This document shows positions 10,842 through 22,544 of a stretch of DNA of 64,000 nt, one piece after another. The notes beneath the pieces are model-generated. The model was not told where the DNA came from and searched no databases. It worked only from the letters and a program-made list of their open reading frames with translations. Each line of letters opens with the position of its first letter. Position 1 is the stretch's first letter. Position numbers and translations under genes: made by a program. Source of the DNA: Calendula officinalis (taxonomy: Eukaryota; Streptophyta; Magnoliopsida; Asterales; Asteraceae); contig OY970830.1 of the NCBI GenBank assembly GCA_963853835.1, forward strand, positions 38,897,966 to 38,961,965, read 5' to 3'.

Positions 10842-11964
10842 TAAATTTCTATGTAATATGGTTGTAAATTTTGGTTATTAAAAAGTCTTGAGCTCATTTG
10901 CTTACGACTTAGGAGTTACTAGTGGTGAGAATTTTGGTCAAAAAAATCGAATTAAATTGAAAACCATCCGAAACCGATAACATGTTATCGGTTCGGTTTT
11001 GAAAATTTATCGTTTTCGGTTTCGGTTCTATCAGTTTCCGTTCGGTTTCCAGATAATGATGAACATTTGGTCTAAAAAAACGAACCGAACCAAAACCGAA
11101 AACATGTAATCGGTTGGGTTTCCAGATAATGATGAACATTTGGTCTAAAAAAACGAACCGAACCAAAACCGAAAACATGTAATCGGTTCGGTTTCGGTTT
11201 TGAAAATTCATCGTTTTCGGTTCTATCGGTTTCGATTCGGTTCGGTTTTTGGACCTAAATATATTTACTTTATATTTTTCTAGTTTTTTATTAGTTGTAT
11301 AACAATTATATAACTATTGTTTCATAAATATCAACACTATTGTCATTCAATTCAACCGGCTGGTTTATCCGGTCCGACTGATTCGACCATATTTAAGACA
11401 TTGGCCGATTCAATCTAAAAACCAAATTTTTAAATCATTGATTAAGAGTCATGTCTCAGCTATTATGTGTTATCACTAACACCATTTGCACAACCACTCA
11501 AAGCTACCCAAAACTATGAAGTTATTGTTCAAGCTACGCCCACAACAATAGGATCTACTTTTTTTTAATTAAAATAAACATTTAATTAAAAACACTACCT
11601 TAAATAATTACTCTGTATATACAATAGGTATACAAGTTTACTATCCATTGGCTCAACCAATAAAAATTTGCCACTTTCATTTCTATAAATAGATTCCAGC
11701 CTAAATAACTACTAAGTGGCTAAGTGCTTTCCTAGGCCGAGTGGTTTGCTTAAAGTTGCTAGAGGATATAGTTCATAAATGCGCATACAAGAAAATAATT
11801 GAACATACTAAAGTTTGACATTCTGCATTACAAGTTTACAATAATAGAGCATTCAAAAGCAATGTACGTGCAGATAAATATGTCGTTTTGGGCTCAAAAT
11901 ACACAAAAATCAATAACACAAAGTTACAAACATAACGTCACAAAGAAAGGTCACATGATCACAC
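10842..11964. other. Intergenic, 3' side of the PYL gene
   Basis: Contains a CGGTTCGG-rich repeat block (about 10970-11250) with a 73-bp tandem duplication (about 11042-11187). The rest is AT-rich. The minus-strand open frame at 10909-11211 is the translation of this repeat and is not a gene. The 3' UTR of the PYL gene presumably lies just left of 11965. Confidence 0.5.
11042..11187. repeat. 73-bp tandem duplication
   Basis: Two adjacent copies containing CAGATAATGATGAACATTTG and ACCGAAAACATGTAATCGG with a period of 73 bp and almost no divergence, so the duplication is recent. It lies in a degenerate CGGTTCGG-rich element. Confidence 0.85.
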
Positions 11965-13664
11965 TTAGATTATGGAATCTGTATGGTCTTGCACAGTCAA
12001 ACGCTCTGAGATATCAGCCAGTGATTTAAGGTTGCACTTAATTAACGCTTCAACAAAATAACATGTTTCTTCTGTCGTGTTGCCATCTGGCACGTCTACC
12101 ACAAATGATTCAATTACTAAAGTTCCTGGCCTTCCTTCCATAATTTCAGGATGAAGGGTGATCACTGATGAGTAATTCTGCAACAAATAAATATTAGTCA
12201 ATTTATGTCCAAATTTTCCACCTTTAAAGTGTGTGTATGTGTGTGTGAGAATGAGGTATTCTATACTTACCTGAAGCCTGTGATCACCACCAACTATTCT
12301 CATGCCTAAAATATGTTCCTCTTCATTTAAAAGTTCCAACCTTTCTGTGCTTGTTGTAGCAGGAAGTCCAGATCGGACATTTACTTGTCTAACACTTCCA
12401 ATTTCAAGGTTTCCTTGCACATTGCATCCACTCACAAATGGTTTGTACTTTTGTGGTTCATCAAACCTCCTCACCAGAGACCATACCTAAAATACATGTA
12501 AAACAATACTTATATATCATCAACTTGCATTTAATTTTATGATTTATTGTTATTATATCAAAAAGGAGATAACTGTATAGGCCCGCTTAAATCCCATGTA
12601 TATTTCCAACTCCATCCTGTTATTAATATCTTGTGAGGATAAAAATTTGTTCAGGCTTGTAAGTGATTTATAAAACTTGATATTTGTGAGGTGATTCATA
12701 TGATTTCATCTTTTAAACAACAAAAAAGGAGCAGTCTGCAGTTGGGGACTGATCAGAACTGTGTCAAGTGGAAATCAAGTGATAAGAACTCACCAGTTTC
12801 TAGGAGAATGAGTAAATGTAGTTATAAAGGAACTTACTCTAGGACTAATTTAGTAACAAGTTAAAGATAGGATTTGAATACACAATTTGCAGTACCATTT
12901 GTATTCTGGCTGTTGAAAAGTTATGACTTTTGATACAAGATTAAGGAAGTTTCTTTTATATTTCTAATAACCAGATTTTACTCACAATATAGCTTGTATA
13001 TGATCCCTCTTGAGTTTTTAACCATTTATTTTTTAATTTATGAACTACCAAGTAAATAACCTATTTTGGCGTGCTTAATTGAGCTTGTTTATGAGCATGG
13101 CTGCTGGTACTCCAAAAAAGAGGACTAAATTCTGTTCATGCTTCTTTTGTTAAAATTACAAAATTCACACTTGATCCCCGAGCTCAAGGATTACAGAGCT
13201 CCCGATTACAATTAAGCCACAGGAGATATACGTATTACGTTCCTGCTTGACACCAAATATACTTCCATTTAAGGTATGTTTAACTTTAAGCAGTCATGAA
13301 ATGACATTTGACATTTGACAACACACAATTAGCTCACATACACAGAGCTGTCCGTAACTGAAAATTCGAAAAAACAGTCATAGATCATAGTCACTCTAAT
13401 TAAACACGAAATGTTACCGACAGAGTTTTAATTCCATTAAATTAAACATAACTTCAGCTCAGATCCACTGTGATTATGATTACGTTATCGATTAAAATCC
13501 TAATCGTAGATTTGGAAACTTACGAGATGAACAGGAGCTCTGATGCGTTTAACTAGCGACGATGTGCACTGGAACGCTCTAATCTCGTGCTTATGATGTC
13601 TCCTGATGTAATCGCTTTCCGAAAAATTCGCTCCGTCGATATCTCCGTCTCCGATGATCGTCAT
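11965..13664 (-). CDS. PYL9: PYR/PYL/RCAR abscisic acid receptor, PYL8/9 type
   Basis: START-domain ABA receptor: it binds abscisic acid in the cytosol and nucleus, then inhibits clade A PP2C phosphatases, releasing SnRK2 kinases. Exons 13664-13524, 12486-12271 and 12177-11965 give 189 residues. Landmarks: CTSSLVKRIRAP (33-44, ligand-contacting lysine), VWSLVRRFDEPQKYKPF (48-64), gate loop SGLPA (86-90), latch HRL (116-118), and C-terminal helix EETCYFVEALIKCNLKSLAD. The length and two introns, both falling between codons, fit the PYL7-10 subfamily, which are monomeric receptors with basal activity. The start ATG is preceded in frame by TAG six bases upstream. The gene appears intact. The exact orthologue among PYL7-10 is not resolved; the symbol marks the clade. 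Confidence 0.93.
12487..13523 (-). other. Intron 1 of the PYL gene
   Basis: About 1.04 kb between donor CTC|GTAAGT (13523) and acceptor TTTAG (12487). AT-rich, with no transposon ends or conserved element that I can recognise. Confidence 0.8.
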
Positions 13665-14529
13665 GACTAGTAATCAACGGCACAATCGAAATAAGACAGT
13701 CCGTTCCGACACTGCCACCGGAAATCGATCGATAAAACGCCGGGGAAGATGTGTTAATCGGTTGATTCGTTGACGTTTAAGAGAGAGAGGAATCACGACG
13801 CTTATTGGTGGTTTGTTTTGCTTTGCTTTTTTGGTTCTTTCTCATTCACTCCTCCCTTTTTCTCTTCACCATTTTAATGTGATAGAGATATGATCAATTT
13901 GCTCCCTGTACTACTCAAAAATGACTTTTTGGTCCTTAAACTTTCTTGTTAAATAATGTGTCATTAAGTTGAACACTTTGACATGGTTTGTTGGAGGACG
14001 ATACCAACAATTTTAATTGAAAAACGATACTTCAACTGAACTGGAATCGGAATCGGTTAAACCTGGTTTTCGGTTTTCGGATTGTCTCGATTCCCCTTTT
14101 TTGTTCTTTTCAGTTATGGCTTTTTTTGGTTTCGGACCGCTTTGGTTCCAGCTTTTTCGATTCTAAAACCTGAATTTAACAATTTTGAGTCTAACTCAAG
14201 ATGTAATTTATGTTGATGATATAGTTTTCAATTCTAACAAATTCTAAAGTCGAAATAATCTAACCAAACTCAGAATCATTATTTCAGCCCAGTTCTCGAT
14301 TCTTATGGGTAGGAGGATAAAGTGTGAAGATTTAGTATGAAATAATACAAATATTCATACAGATATATCATTACTTAACAAATAATGTAGATGCATTTGA
14401 TTTTCGGTGTGCAACCATTTATGTGCATTCAACGGCACGTGAATTTTCTTAAAGAGAATCAATTACGCTTTATTTTTCAATTAGTTTCTAAACTTGTCTA
14501 AAATAACAGATACTACATCCCTTTTTATC
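13665..14529. other. PYL leader and promoter region
   Basis: Just upstream of the start is a GA-rich stretch (about 13780-13795) that is likely 5' UTR, followed by C/T-rich sequence to about 13870. At 14041-14170 there are CGGAATCGG/GGTTTTCGG words from a degenerate repeat. The word CACGTGAA at 14438-14445 contains an ACGTG core as in ABRE/G-box elements; its role is untested. Confidence 0.4.
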
Positions 14530-14542
14530 ATTATCTACTAAG

Positions 14543-14657
14543 TTTTTTTTAAACGACATATAATGTACTTTAACTTCTCTATATTGAGACTTGAACTCAT
14601 GATCTATATGTCATAGACAACACCTTACACAAATATTACTAGACTACAAGTCTTAGT
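14543..14657 (-). mobile_element. tRNA-derived SINE
   Basis: On the minus strand the element has a tRNA-like head (AAGGTGTTGTCTATGACATA, then B box ATGAGTTCAAGTCTC) and ends GTCGTTTAAAAAAAA. Flanking duplications are ATTATCTACTAAG (14530-14542) and ATTATCTACAAG (14658-14669), one difference. A shorter relative is at 53455-53533. Confidence 0.75.
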
Positions 14658-14746
14658 ATTATCTACAAGTGGGTATAAGTAATATTGGTCTTTATGTAGT
14701 TAGTTATGATATCATTCTCTATTCATGTTATATAAATTTTTAGAAA

Positions 14747-14901
14747 GGGTTTTGATAATGATAACCCTAAGGGCTATCATAAGATATGAATAAATGATTT
14801 GTACATCCATTTATGACAGACTCCTAAATTTTAGGATTTACTCATTTGTATCATCTTTAATGCACTTAGAGACAGCCCTTAGACTGTCATTATCAAAACC
14901 C
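14747..14901. mobile_element. Mutator-type palindromic MITE
   Basis: 155 bp, with inverted ends GGGTTTTGATAATGA and a nested palindrome, AACCCTAAGGGCTAT on the left and CAGCCCTTAGACTGTC on the right. Flanked by a perfect 9-bp duplication TTTTAGAAA (14738-14746 and 14902-14910), diagnostic of Mutator-like elements. A better-preserved relative is at 22973-23139. Confidence 0.85.
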
Positions 14902-15159
14902 TTTTAGAAATAGTAAGGAAAACTAAAGCAATAAAGCATTGAAAATTGGAGCATTTGTTACTCTTCAACATTTCTAACGCACACACTTGAGGTTGGTTTT
15001 GCATCAATTCTTGTTTCTTTCAAACTATTAGCGTACCAGGCATATTTAGTTAGCAGGATTTTGGGGATTTTGAAGAAATATGAATCCACATTCAGTTGAC
15101 TTATGTGTTTGGTTCATTTTAATAGAAGGAATTAGCATTCATTGATGTTAAAAAAAAAT

Positions 15160-15580
15160 TAGGGCTGTTAAATCGTGCTATCGTTTCGTGTTTTTGGGTA
15201 ATACGACATGACACGAAGTCGTTCAACACGAAAACAACACGACACGAAGTCGTTTTTTATTTTGCTAACACGAATACGACCCAATTAAAAAACGATAAAC
15301 ACGACAAACACGATAACACAAAATAAATAACAAAAATACACATTTTTTTCTTATTACATGCTAAAAACCCGACAAACACGACAAAAATATAAAATTAATT
15401 TCTAAATGTTCCCAAAATTATAACTATCGTGTCAATTTCGTATTAATCTCTAAATACGAACGCGACACGACTTCGTGTTTGTTTTACACAACACGAACAC
15501 AAATTCAAATTTCAATTTCGTCTCAATTTCGTTTCATTTCGTGTATTTTTATCATGTTATGTCAGGTTTTCACAACTCTA
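15160..15580. mobile_element. Probable hAT-like MITE
   Basis: Ends TAGGGCTGTTAAATCGTG and, inward from the right, TAGAGTTGTGAAAACCTG agree at most positions. The flanks are A-rich (AAAAAAAT and AAAAATTA), so the duplication is weak evidence. The interior is dense in CACGA/ACACGAAGTCG words. Confidence 0.5.
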
Positions 15581-17588
15581 AAAAATTAACCTGACAAAGG
15601 AATTTGAATTTAACTAAAGAGAGTGATTTTAGAATCATTAAACGATAAATAGCTTTTAATTCCATTTTTTTGCCAATCAAATAACTTTGGATGTAAATTC
15701 AAATTCTTAAAGGATTCTAACTTCTTCATATTTTCTAATCCCTTTGGAAATATTTTGCGAACCTACATTAAGTTTTCTACTTAGTTGATCATTAAAAAGT
15801 ATTATGTTTTTAAAATAGTTTGAGCCCTTTGTGTTGCAGCCATCATGGGTTTGCATAATTGCATCTCATATTTTGTTGGAGATACAAATATTCAAATTTT
15901 TTTGGAGTAACTAAATACTACATTATGTTTTGAAGAGAGAGATGAGTCTATAACTTTTTAGTTGGTGAGTAATTTATATAACACTAGATTGGAAGCTCTT
16001 TGGTATTTGCACCTCCTCATACGTATACCTTCTTTATCAAGTTAATCGTTTGAGCATATAATCCATTTTTTGGACGATTACCCCATCTTGATCAATGTGT
16101 CATACCTTGCCATAAGAATACAACACGATGACAAAAGAAATCATCATATGAAGGGTCTTAGTAAGCAAATAACTAATCCTAAAGGACTATTAATGGTTTT
16201 AAATTCTAATAAAAGAGAGATGTGGAAGATTTGGATAAAATAGCGTATTCCTAGAGGGGTGTAATTGTTAAGTTTATAATTTAAATGGGAAGAAAGCAAT
16301 CTGATTGGTTTATTTCGGATTTTATGCAACTACTTATATTTGACCACTCAAGTTTCTCTTTCCTACTTCGAAATATATACTACGTATTTTTTTTTAAAGT
16401 TCAGTGTTATGGTGCCGTAGATATTTTTGACAACCATGTCATTTGCCACTTTGTCCTCGAAAAATATTTTATCGTTTATAATATAAATAATTTGATTTAA
16501 ACTTTATTATAACAGGTTAGTTAATGATTAGGTATACTGCAATACACGATTCAAAACATATACTATAGGAGATAAGCTTCATAAGAGGCTTTTATCCTAA
16601 TCATAAGGTGTAAATGTGTAATATCAATCAATAATTTGTTTATTTAAGTGTCAAGTGAGATAAATATGTATTAATTATTACATGTGCAAGTAGAAGCATG
16701 TGTTTGTTGTCACAAAATACAATAGTTTTTTTTCCTTATCTTTGTAGTGATTGTTATTAATAGATGTTTAAAGAGTTGTAAAATGCGTCTCCTTTTTTCT
16801 TTGTAATTGGATTCCGAATCGCTTTGCGAGTCGACTAATATCAGAACGATTACTCACTTTGCAGTTAGTCTGGAGTCGACATAAGTGAATTTCCGCTTTG
16901 CAAGTCATTCAATAACACCTTACACCTCTTCATGACCAGCACATATCATTATCATAATCAACTTGCAATGAGGATTCCTGATAAGATGATCCACCAACCA
17001 TTCTTTATATGGAGTGATAATTATCATATCAAAAGTCTTCTATTTGATTTTTGACTTTTAACTCTTTGACCCTTTTGCTTCTCTTTGTCCAAATCTTTTC
17101 CTTATCCATTTACAAATCTTTGAACATTATCCGTAATATTCTTGTTAACATTTACCATATTTTCTTCAAATTTTGTCTACATAATCCGGATAATATCCGA
17201 ATCATAGTTATACCATGGTCATCAAATTAACACATTAGTTATTTACAATCCTTTTTATTGAGCGTTGTCTATAAAGTGACCACGATAAGGTTGTAATTAA
17301 CATAAAAGTGTTGATGGTTTTTTATAAAATAACCTAAATTCAACATGTTAGTTATATTATCAAAAAAATGGATATAAAAGTGATAACCTAAATTTAAGAC
17401 CCAGTTATATTATAAAAAAATATCTACTTTGACTTGTTAGCCAATCCTGCTTAATTTACCTACATTTTATTTCAATAAATAGCCAGAGATTTTATTTTCA
17501 ATTAGTCAAATAATTTTTTCTAACCAAGGCTACAACTTAGGGGCTTGGGTTGACACGGGGCGTGGCTCTAGCTCAAGATCTACGAGTC
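15581..17588. other. Intergenic, AT-rich
   Basis: No supported gene. It holds copy B of the dispersed module at about 16815-16890 (matching 8680-8760). The rest shows nothing I can name; open frames of 60-70 codons here look accidental. Confidence 0.45.
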
Positions 17589-18424
17589 CTTGTAATCAGG
17601 GGTGAGCAGAAAAAGAGGTTAACTGGAATCGGAACTGAAACCGTCTTGGAATCGGAGGTTCTAAACCCGGAACCTGTTAGGAGGTTCTGGTTCCGGTTCC
17701 TAAAATCATGGAACCCCCTAAGAGGTTCCGGTTCTCAAAATTAGGGAACCTGGAACCGGTGGATAACCTGGAACCGGCAGTTACACGGTAAGTTTAAATT
17801 AAAATATATAATATATATGATATTATACATTAAATTAAATAGATTTATGATTTATCTAAATGTAAATACTAGTCCAAGTAAAAATATAAATTGCCTTTAG
17901 TCGTTATAATTGAGCCATAAATTGGGTGAGACATTTACTATGTTTTTATCGTTATTATTCACCTATTTCTATTTTGAACAATATTCGTAATCGTTAAACT
18001 ATATTTAAAACCATTAAACGATATTTGTAATCGTTAGTTTGTGTGATTTATTGTCTTGTTTATTTAGTAAGTAATGTTAATTTTTTTTTGAATTTAGAGA
18101 CAGGGTAACCGGAACCTGCCCTGGAACCGGCGGTTCCGGTTCCGAAAATTTAGGAACCTGTCTTCCAGGTTCCGGTTCCGATATTTCAGGAACCTGCGGT
18201 TCCGGTTCCGGTTATAAGAAAACAAGAATATGAGTAGAAAAGTTTGTTTCTTTACATTGAGAGATCACAAGTATATATACACACTGAGATATGAATTGTA
18301 TGGATCCGTTACAACTAATACAATTAATAATTGGATCCTGTACAATTTACAATTAATTACAACCGTTACAATAATTAATTGGATGACCAATTAATTACAA
18401 CCATTACATATATTATTATTTATA

Positions 18425-21400
18425 TTATCTATTAATATGCTCCCGCAAGATGGACGATCGAGAGATAAGTCCAATCTTGGAAAGTAGAGTATGATACCGG
18501 TGTTTGAGTAATGGTTTGGTGAGAGCGTCAGCTAGTTGATCATCTCCTTTAATGTGAGTAACGCGTATGGAGCCTTCTTGAACCTTCTTGCGGACAAAGT
18601 GAAAATCCAAAGCTAGGTGTTTCATCCGTGAGTGAAAAACAGGGTTTGCGGAGTAGTGTGTGGCACTTAGATTATCGCAAAAAATTGTGGGTGTCGTTGT
18701 GGGGCTGTAACCAAGCTCCGATAATAAAGAAACAATCCATTGTACTTCAGTTGTGGTAGATGCGACAGCTCGAAATTCGGCTTCAGTAGATGATCTTGCT
18801 AGAGTAGGCTGTCGTTTTGAACTCCATGCTATTGGATTTTTACCAATATAAACAATATAACCCGTGGTACTACGATAAGTTTGTTTGTCACCAGCCCAAT
18901 CGGCATCAGTAAAGGCATGAAGATGTAACGGGGAGTTGCGTCGTATAAGTAATCCATGATTAATGCTCCCGTGAAGGTATCGTAATAAGCGTTTTAGGGC
19001 TGCCCAATGGATGTCGGTAGGACAATGCATGAATTGAGAAAGTTTGTTTACCGTAAAGGAAACATCAGGTCGAGTAAGTGACAAGTATTGCAATCCCCCG
19101 ACAAGAGAGCGATAGTCTTTAGGGTTGGGCAATGGAGTGCCTTCGTTGGTAGTTAGATGAACAGTTGGCGTCATGGGTGTGGGCGCCGGTTTGCAATCAC
19201 TCATATTGGCTTTAGTTAAGAGATCAAGAATATATTTAGCTTGAGATAGAAAGAGTCCATCGGAATGAGGTAGAACCTCAACTCCGAGAAAGTAAGACAA
19301 GTTGCCAAGATCCTTTAGTGAGAAGCGGTTGGCAAGTGAAGTGATAAATGATGAAACGGCGGACGGATTAGGACCGGTGATAATAATATCATCGACATAA
19401 ACAAGAATATAAATACTAGAGGTGGGTGATTTTTGGACAAAAAGAGAAGGGTCTGATATTGTTGGTCTAAAACCGTTAGAGAAGAGAAAAGATTTGAGTT
19501 CGTTGTACCAAGCACGGGATGCTTGACGAAGACCATAAATGGCTTTGTTTAGTTTGCAAACGTGATGTGGAAATGATGGATCAACAAATCCGGGCGGTTG
19601 AGACATGTATACACTTTCAGTAAGAGTGCCCTGGAGAAACGCATTATTGATGTCTAATTGACGTAGACACCAATTTTGGGAAGAAGCGAGAGATAGAATG
19701 AGGCGGAGAGAAGTCGGTTTAACTACCGGACTAAAGGTTTCGATGTAATCGATGCCGGGTCTTTGGTGGAAACCTTTAGCAACAAGACGTGCCTTTAGGC
19801 GTTCCACTGTGCCATCAGGTTTGAATTTTGTTCGATAGACCCATTTGCATCCAACAAGATTTGAGGCTGATTCAGGAGAAACAAGTGTCCAAGTTTTGTT
19901 GTGGGTTAGTGCATCGTGTTCCTCTTGCATAGATTTTCGCCATTGAGGTTGTTTGAGCGCTTGAGTGATGGTTTGAGGTTCGGGAAATGGTTGAACGATA
20001 GAGTGATAAAGAATGAAATCCTTGTTATGATAGCGAGAGTTGGGTTTATTTGTTCTGGCGGGTCGAGATGGGTTGTTCGAAATGGGATTCGAAGAAGGTG
20101 GAGAACTGTTTGGAGCGGAAGTAGAATGAGAGGGGCTGTTAGGAGTTGGATCAGGTGTGTTTAAAGAAGGAGTTGGATCAGGTGTGTTTAAAGAAGATGG
20201 GGATGTTTGTGATGAAGTGACGGTGGGAGAAGATGATAAAGTTGGAAATATATTGACATGAAGCCAAGTATCTGGATCAGTAGGTGGGGTTGGGATGGAA
20301 TTCATTAGGGATGTATAAGGAAATATATGTTCAACAAAATGAACATGTCGAGAAGTATATATTTTGTTTGTGAGGGGATCAAGTAAATGATAGGCACTTT
20401 GAGAAGAAGAGTAGCTAACAAAAATACAAGGCTTGGAGCGAGGCTCAAGCTTGTGTGTGGAGTAAGGTCTTAACCAAGGGTAAGCGAGGCAACCAAAGTT
20501 GCGTAATTTAATATAGTTGGGTAATTTTTGAAAAAGTCGGTAAAATGGGGTTTCATTTTGAAGTGTAGCTGTTGGTAACCAATTTATAAGATATGTAGCA
20601 GTAGTGACAGCAAATGGCCAATAGATGAGAGGCATGTTGGCGTGAGATAGAAGAGAGAGTCCGGTTTTGACAATGTGACGATGGCGTCGCTCAGCATAGC
20701 CATTATGTTCCGGAGTGTGAGGCGGTGAGGTGAGATGAGAAATACCGCAAGAAGCGAGGTGTGAAGCGAGTTTAATGTACTCGCCACCATTATCAGAAAA
20801 GAGTTGTTTTATTTTAGTTTGAAAATAATTTTCAACAAGTCGTTGAAATCGTATGAAAGTGGTGAGGGAATCCGATTTATTTTTAAGTGGGTATAACCAT
20901 GTGTATTTGGTGAAGTGATCGACAAAAATAATGTAATATTTGAAACCATCAAAGGAAGTAATTGGAGATGACCATACATCTGAAAAAATCAATTGTAAAG
21001 GTGCATTAGATTGAAGGGATGAATTATTGAACGGAAGTTTATGACTTTTATTTATGCAGCATGCATTACAATTATTTTTATTTGAACTTATACTAGGAAT
21101 AATAGAAGATAAATGATGCAAGACTTGAGAGTGGGGATGACCAAGTCGATGATGCCAAGAGATGGATTTGTTGAGGTGAGTGTGGAAGACATGTGGTGAA
21201 GTGGTAGATCGAAGTTGATAGATTCCATGACTAGCTGTTCCGCGGATTAGAATTTGATTGGTTCGAAGATCCTTAAGAAAAAAATGAAATGAAAAAAATG
21301 CGATTAGTAATCTGTTGTCAATGCATAGTCGCGAAATAGATATTATGTTTTTAGATATAGAAGGAACACAAAGAACGTTAGTGAGAATAAGAGATATATT

Positions 21401-22504
21401 TGAGAAGTGGATAACTAAAGAGCCAACATGAGTTATTGTTAGAGACGAACCATCACCGATGACAAGTTCATCAGTACCATCATAGGGCGAGTGGAGAGAT
21501 AGTGCATTCAGGTCATTCGTGATGTGATGAGAAGCGCAACTATCGGATAGCCAAGCTGGATTCTGGTCCGTGTGCGTGGTGGTCATGACATTAGCTTGTG
21601 GGTAGTTGTTGGTCGGTTTGGGTAATGTAATGTGTGGATATTTGTTTTTGAAGGCATAGCATGAGGTGAGGGAATGACCTTTGTTGAAGCAAAATTGGCA
21701 CTTGCCAAGGAATGGACGAGGTGTGCCGGTGGGTGTAGGAAGTAAGGCAGGAGATCTATTGTTGAAAGGTTTGTTTGTTGGTCGTTTATTGACCATGAAG
21801 GCAGTCAAAGGTTGATGAAGGTTTGATGTGGCTGGTGGTTGTTGAATTAGTGAGAGCTCATGGTTAATGAGTTTTTCATGTAATTCAGGGAAAGAAATGG
21901 GAGAATCTCTAGCTTGAATAGCATCAATGATAGTTTTGTAGGCGGTGGAATCCAAACCATTTAGAACAGCATCTGTGATGTCTTCGGTATCCATTTTCTT
22001 GCCCAAAATACCGAGTTCATCAACAATCGTTTTTACCGATTGCATGTAGTCGGTGATGGATTGATCTGATGTTTTGGTTGATTGTTTTAAGCGATGCTGA
22101 AGTTGTTTGATGTGACCACGAGATGGGTTTGCATAAGTGTTGGAGAGAATCGTCCAAGCTTCTAGAGAGGAGGCAGCGTTTGTAACAAGAGGTACAATTT
22201 GTGGGGATAGGGTGCCGACAAGAGCACCGAATAACAATCGATCTTGGCGAAACCATGTTGGGAAATGTTCATGAGGGGTGGAAATTCCATCGACAATAGT
22301 GGGGTTAGGTGATGGACATGTGCCATCGATATATTTGTAGAGATCGAGGCCATAAAGAAGTGCTTCGATTTGTGTTTTCCAACTCAAGTAATTTGTGGAT
22401 GAGAGTTTGAGAGATGGTGGAAAATTGACAAGGGTTAATGATGAAGTTGGTGGAGTGAGAGGTAGGGTAGAGACAACAGGAGAAGTATTTTGTGAAGAAT
22501 TCAT
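18425..22504 (-). CDS. Copia gag-pol polyprotein (about 1359 aa)
   Basis: A single uninterrupted frame. Gag has a CCHC knuckle CQFCFNKGHSLTSC (about residues 269-282). The aspartic protease site reads LSDSCASHH (about 320) where the family usually has D-S/T-G. Integrase follows with HHCC residues (WHHRLGH ... CNACC) and catalytic D, D, E in FSDVW, FSDNGGEY and NGYAERRHR. Reverse transcriptase has RLVAKGFHQRPGIDY, LDINNAFLQG and LVYVDDIIITG; RNase H has FTDADWAGD and SSTEAEF. I take MNSSQNTS (22504) as the start because the frame upstream lies across the primer site and 5' LTR. The stop codon lies within the 3' LTR. It is probably expressed as one polyprotein. Confidence 0.92.
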   Translation of the reverse strand: MNSSQNTSPVVSTLPLTPPTSSLTLVNFPPSLKLSSTNYLSWKTQIEALLYGLDLYKYIDGTCPSPNPTIVDGISTPHEHFPTWFRQDRLLFGALVGTLSPQIVPLVTNAASSLEAWTILSNTYANPSRGHIKQLQHRLKQSTKTSDQSITDYMQSVKTIVDELGILGKKMDTEDITDAVLNGLDSTAYKTIIDAIQARDSPISFPELHEKLINHELSLIQQPPATSNLHQPLTAFMVNKRPTNKPFNNRSPALLPTPTGTPRPFLGKCQFCFNKGHSLTSCYAFKNKYPHITLPKPTNNYPQANVMTTTHTDQNPAWLSDSCASHHITNDLNALSLHSPYDGTDELVIGDGSSLTITHVGSLVIHFSNISLILTNVLCVPSISKNIISISRLCIDNRLLIAFFSFHFFLKDLRTNQILIRGTASHGIYQLRSTTSPHVFHTHLNKSISWHHRLGHPHSQVLHHLSSIIPSISSNKNNCNACCINKSHKLPFNNSSLQSNAPLQLIFSDVWSSPITSFDGFKYYIIFVDHFTKYTWLYPLKNKSDSLTTFIRFQRLVENYFQTKIKQLFSDNGGEYIKLASHLASCGISHLTSPPHTPEHNGYAERRHRHIVKTGLSLLSHANMPLIYWPFAVTTATYLINWLPTATLQNETPFYRLFQKLPNYIKLRNFGCLAYPWLRPYSTHKLEPRSKPCIFVSYSSSQSAYHLLDPLTNKIYTSRHVHFVEHIFPYTSLMNSIPTPPTDPDTWLHVNIFPTLSSSPTVTSSQTSPSSLNTPDPTPSLNTPDPTPNSPSHSTSAPNSSPPSSNPISNNPSRPARTNKPNSRYHNKDFILYHSIVQPFPEPQTITQALKQPQWRKSMQEEHDALTHNKTWTLVSPESASNLVGCKWVYRTKFKPDGTVERLKARLVAKGFHQRPGIDYIETFSPVVKPTSLRLILSLASSQNWCLRQLDINNAFLQGTLTESVYMSQPPGFVDPSFPHHVCKLNKAIYGLRQASRAWYNELKSFLFSNGFRPTISDPSLFVQKSPTSSIYILVYVDDIIITGPNPSAVSSFITSLANRFSLKDLGNLSYFLGVEVLPHSDGLFLSQAKYILDLLTKANMSDCKPAPTPMTPTVHLTTNEGTPLPNPKDYRSLVGGLQYLSLTRPDVSFTVNKLSQFMHCPTDIHWAALKRLLRYLHGSINHGLLIRRNSPLHLHAFTDADWAGDKQTYRSTTGYIVYIGKNPIAWSSKRQPTLARSSTEAEFRAVASTTTEVQWIVSLLSELGYSPTTTPTIFCDNLSATHYSANPVFHSRMKHLALDFHFVRKKVQEGSIRVTHIKGDDQLADALTKPLLKHRYHTLLSKIGLISRSSILREHINR

Positions 22505-22524
22505 GGTGATCGATAAGCAAGAGT

Positions 22525-22544
22525 TGTTTACCTGTCTGATACCA
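22525..22544 (-). promoter_or_regulatory. Copia primer-binding site
   Basis: Read on the minus strand directly after the 5' LTR: TGGTATCAGACAGG. This matches the 3' end of initiator methionine tRNA at its first ten bases, as in most plant copia elements. Confidence 0.8.

Noticed and set aside
10909..11211. Minus-strand open frame with repeated NRLHVFGFGSVRFF words
   Set aside because: Product of a 73-bp tandem duplication in a degenerate repeat.
19315..22520. Short open frames overlapping the copia gag-pol
   Set aside because: They are other-frame shadows of the long polyprotein frame.
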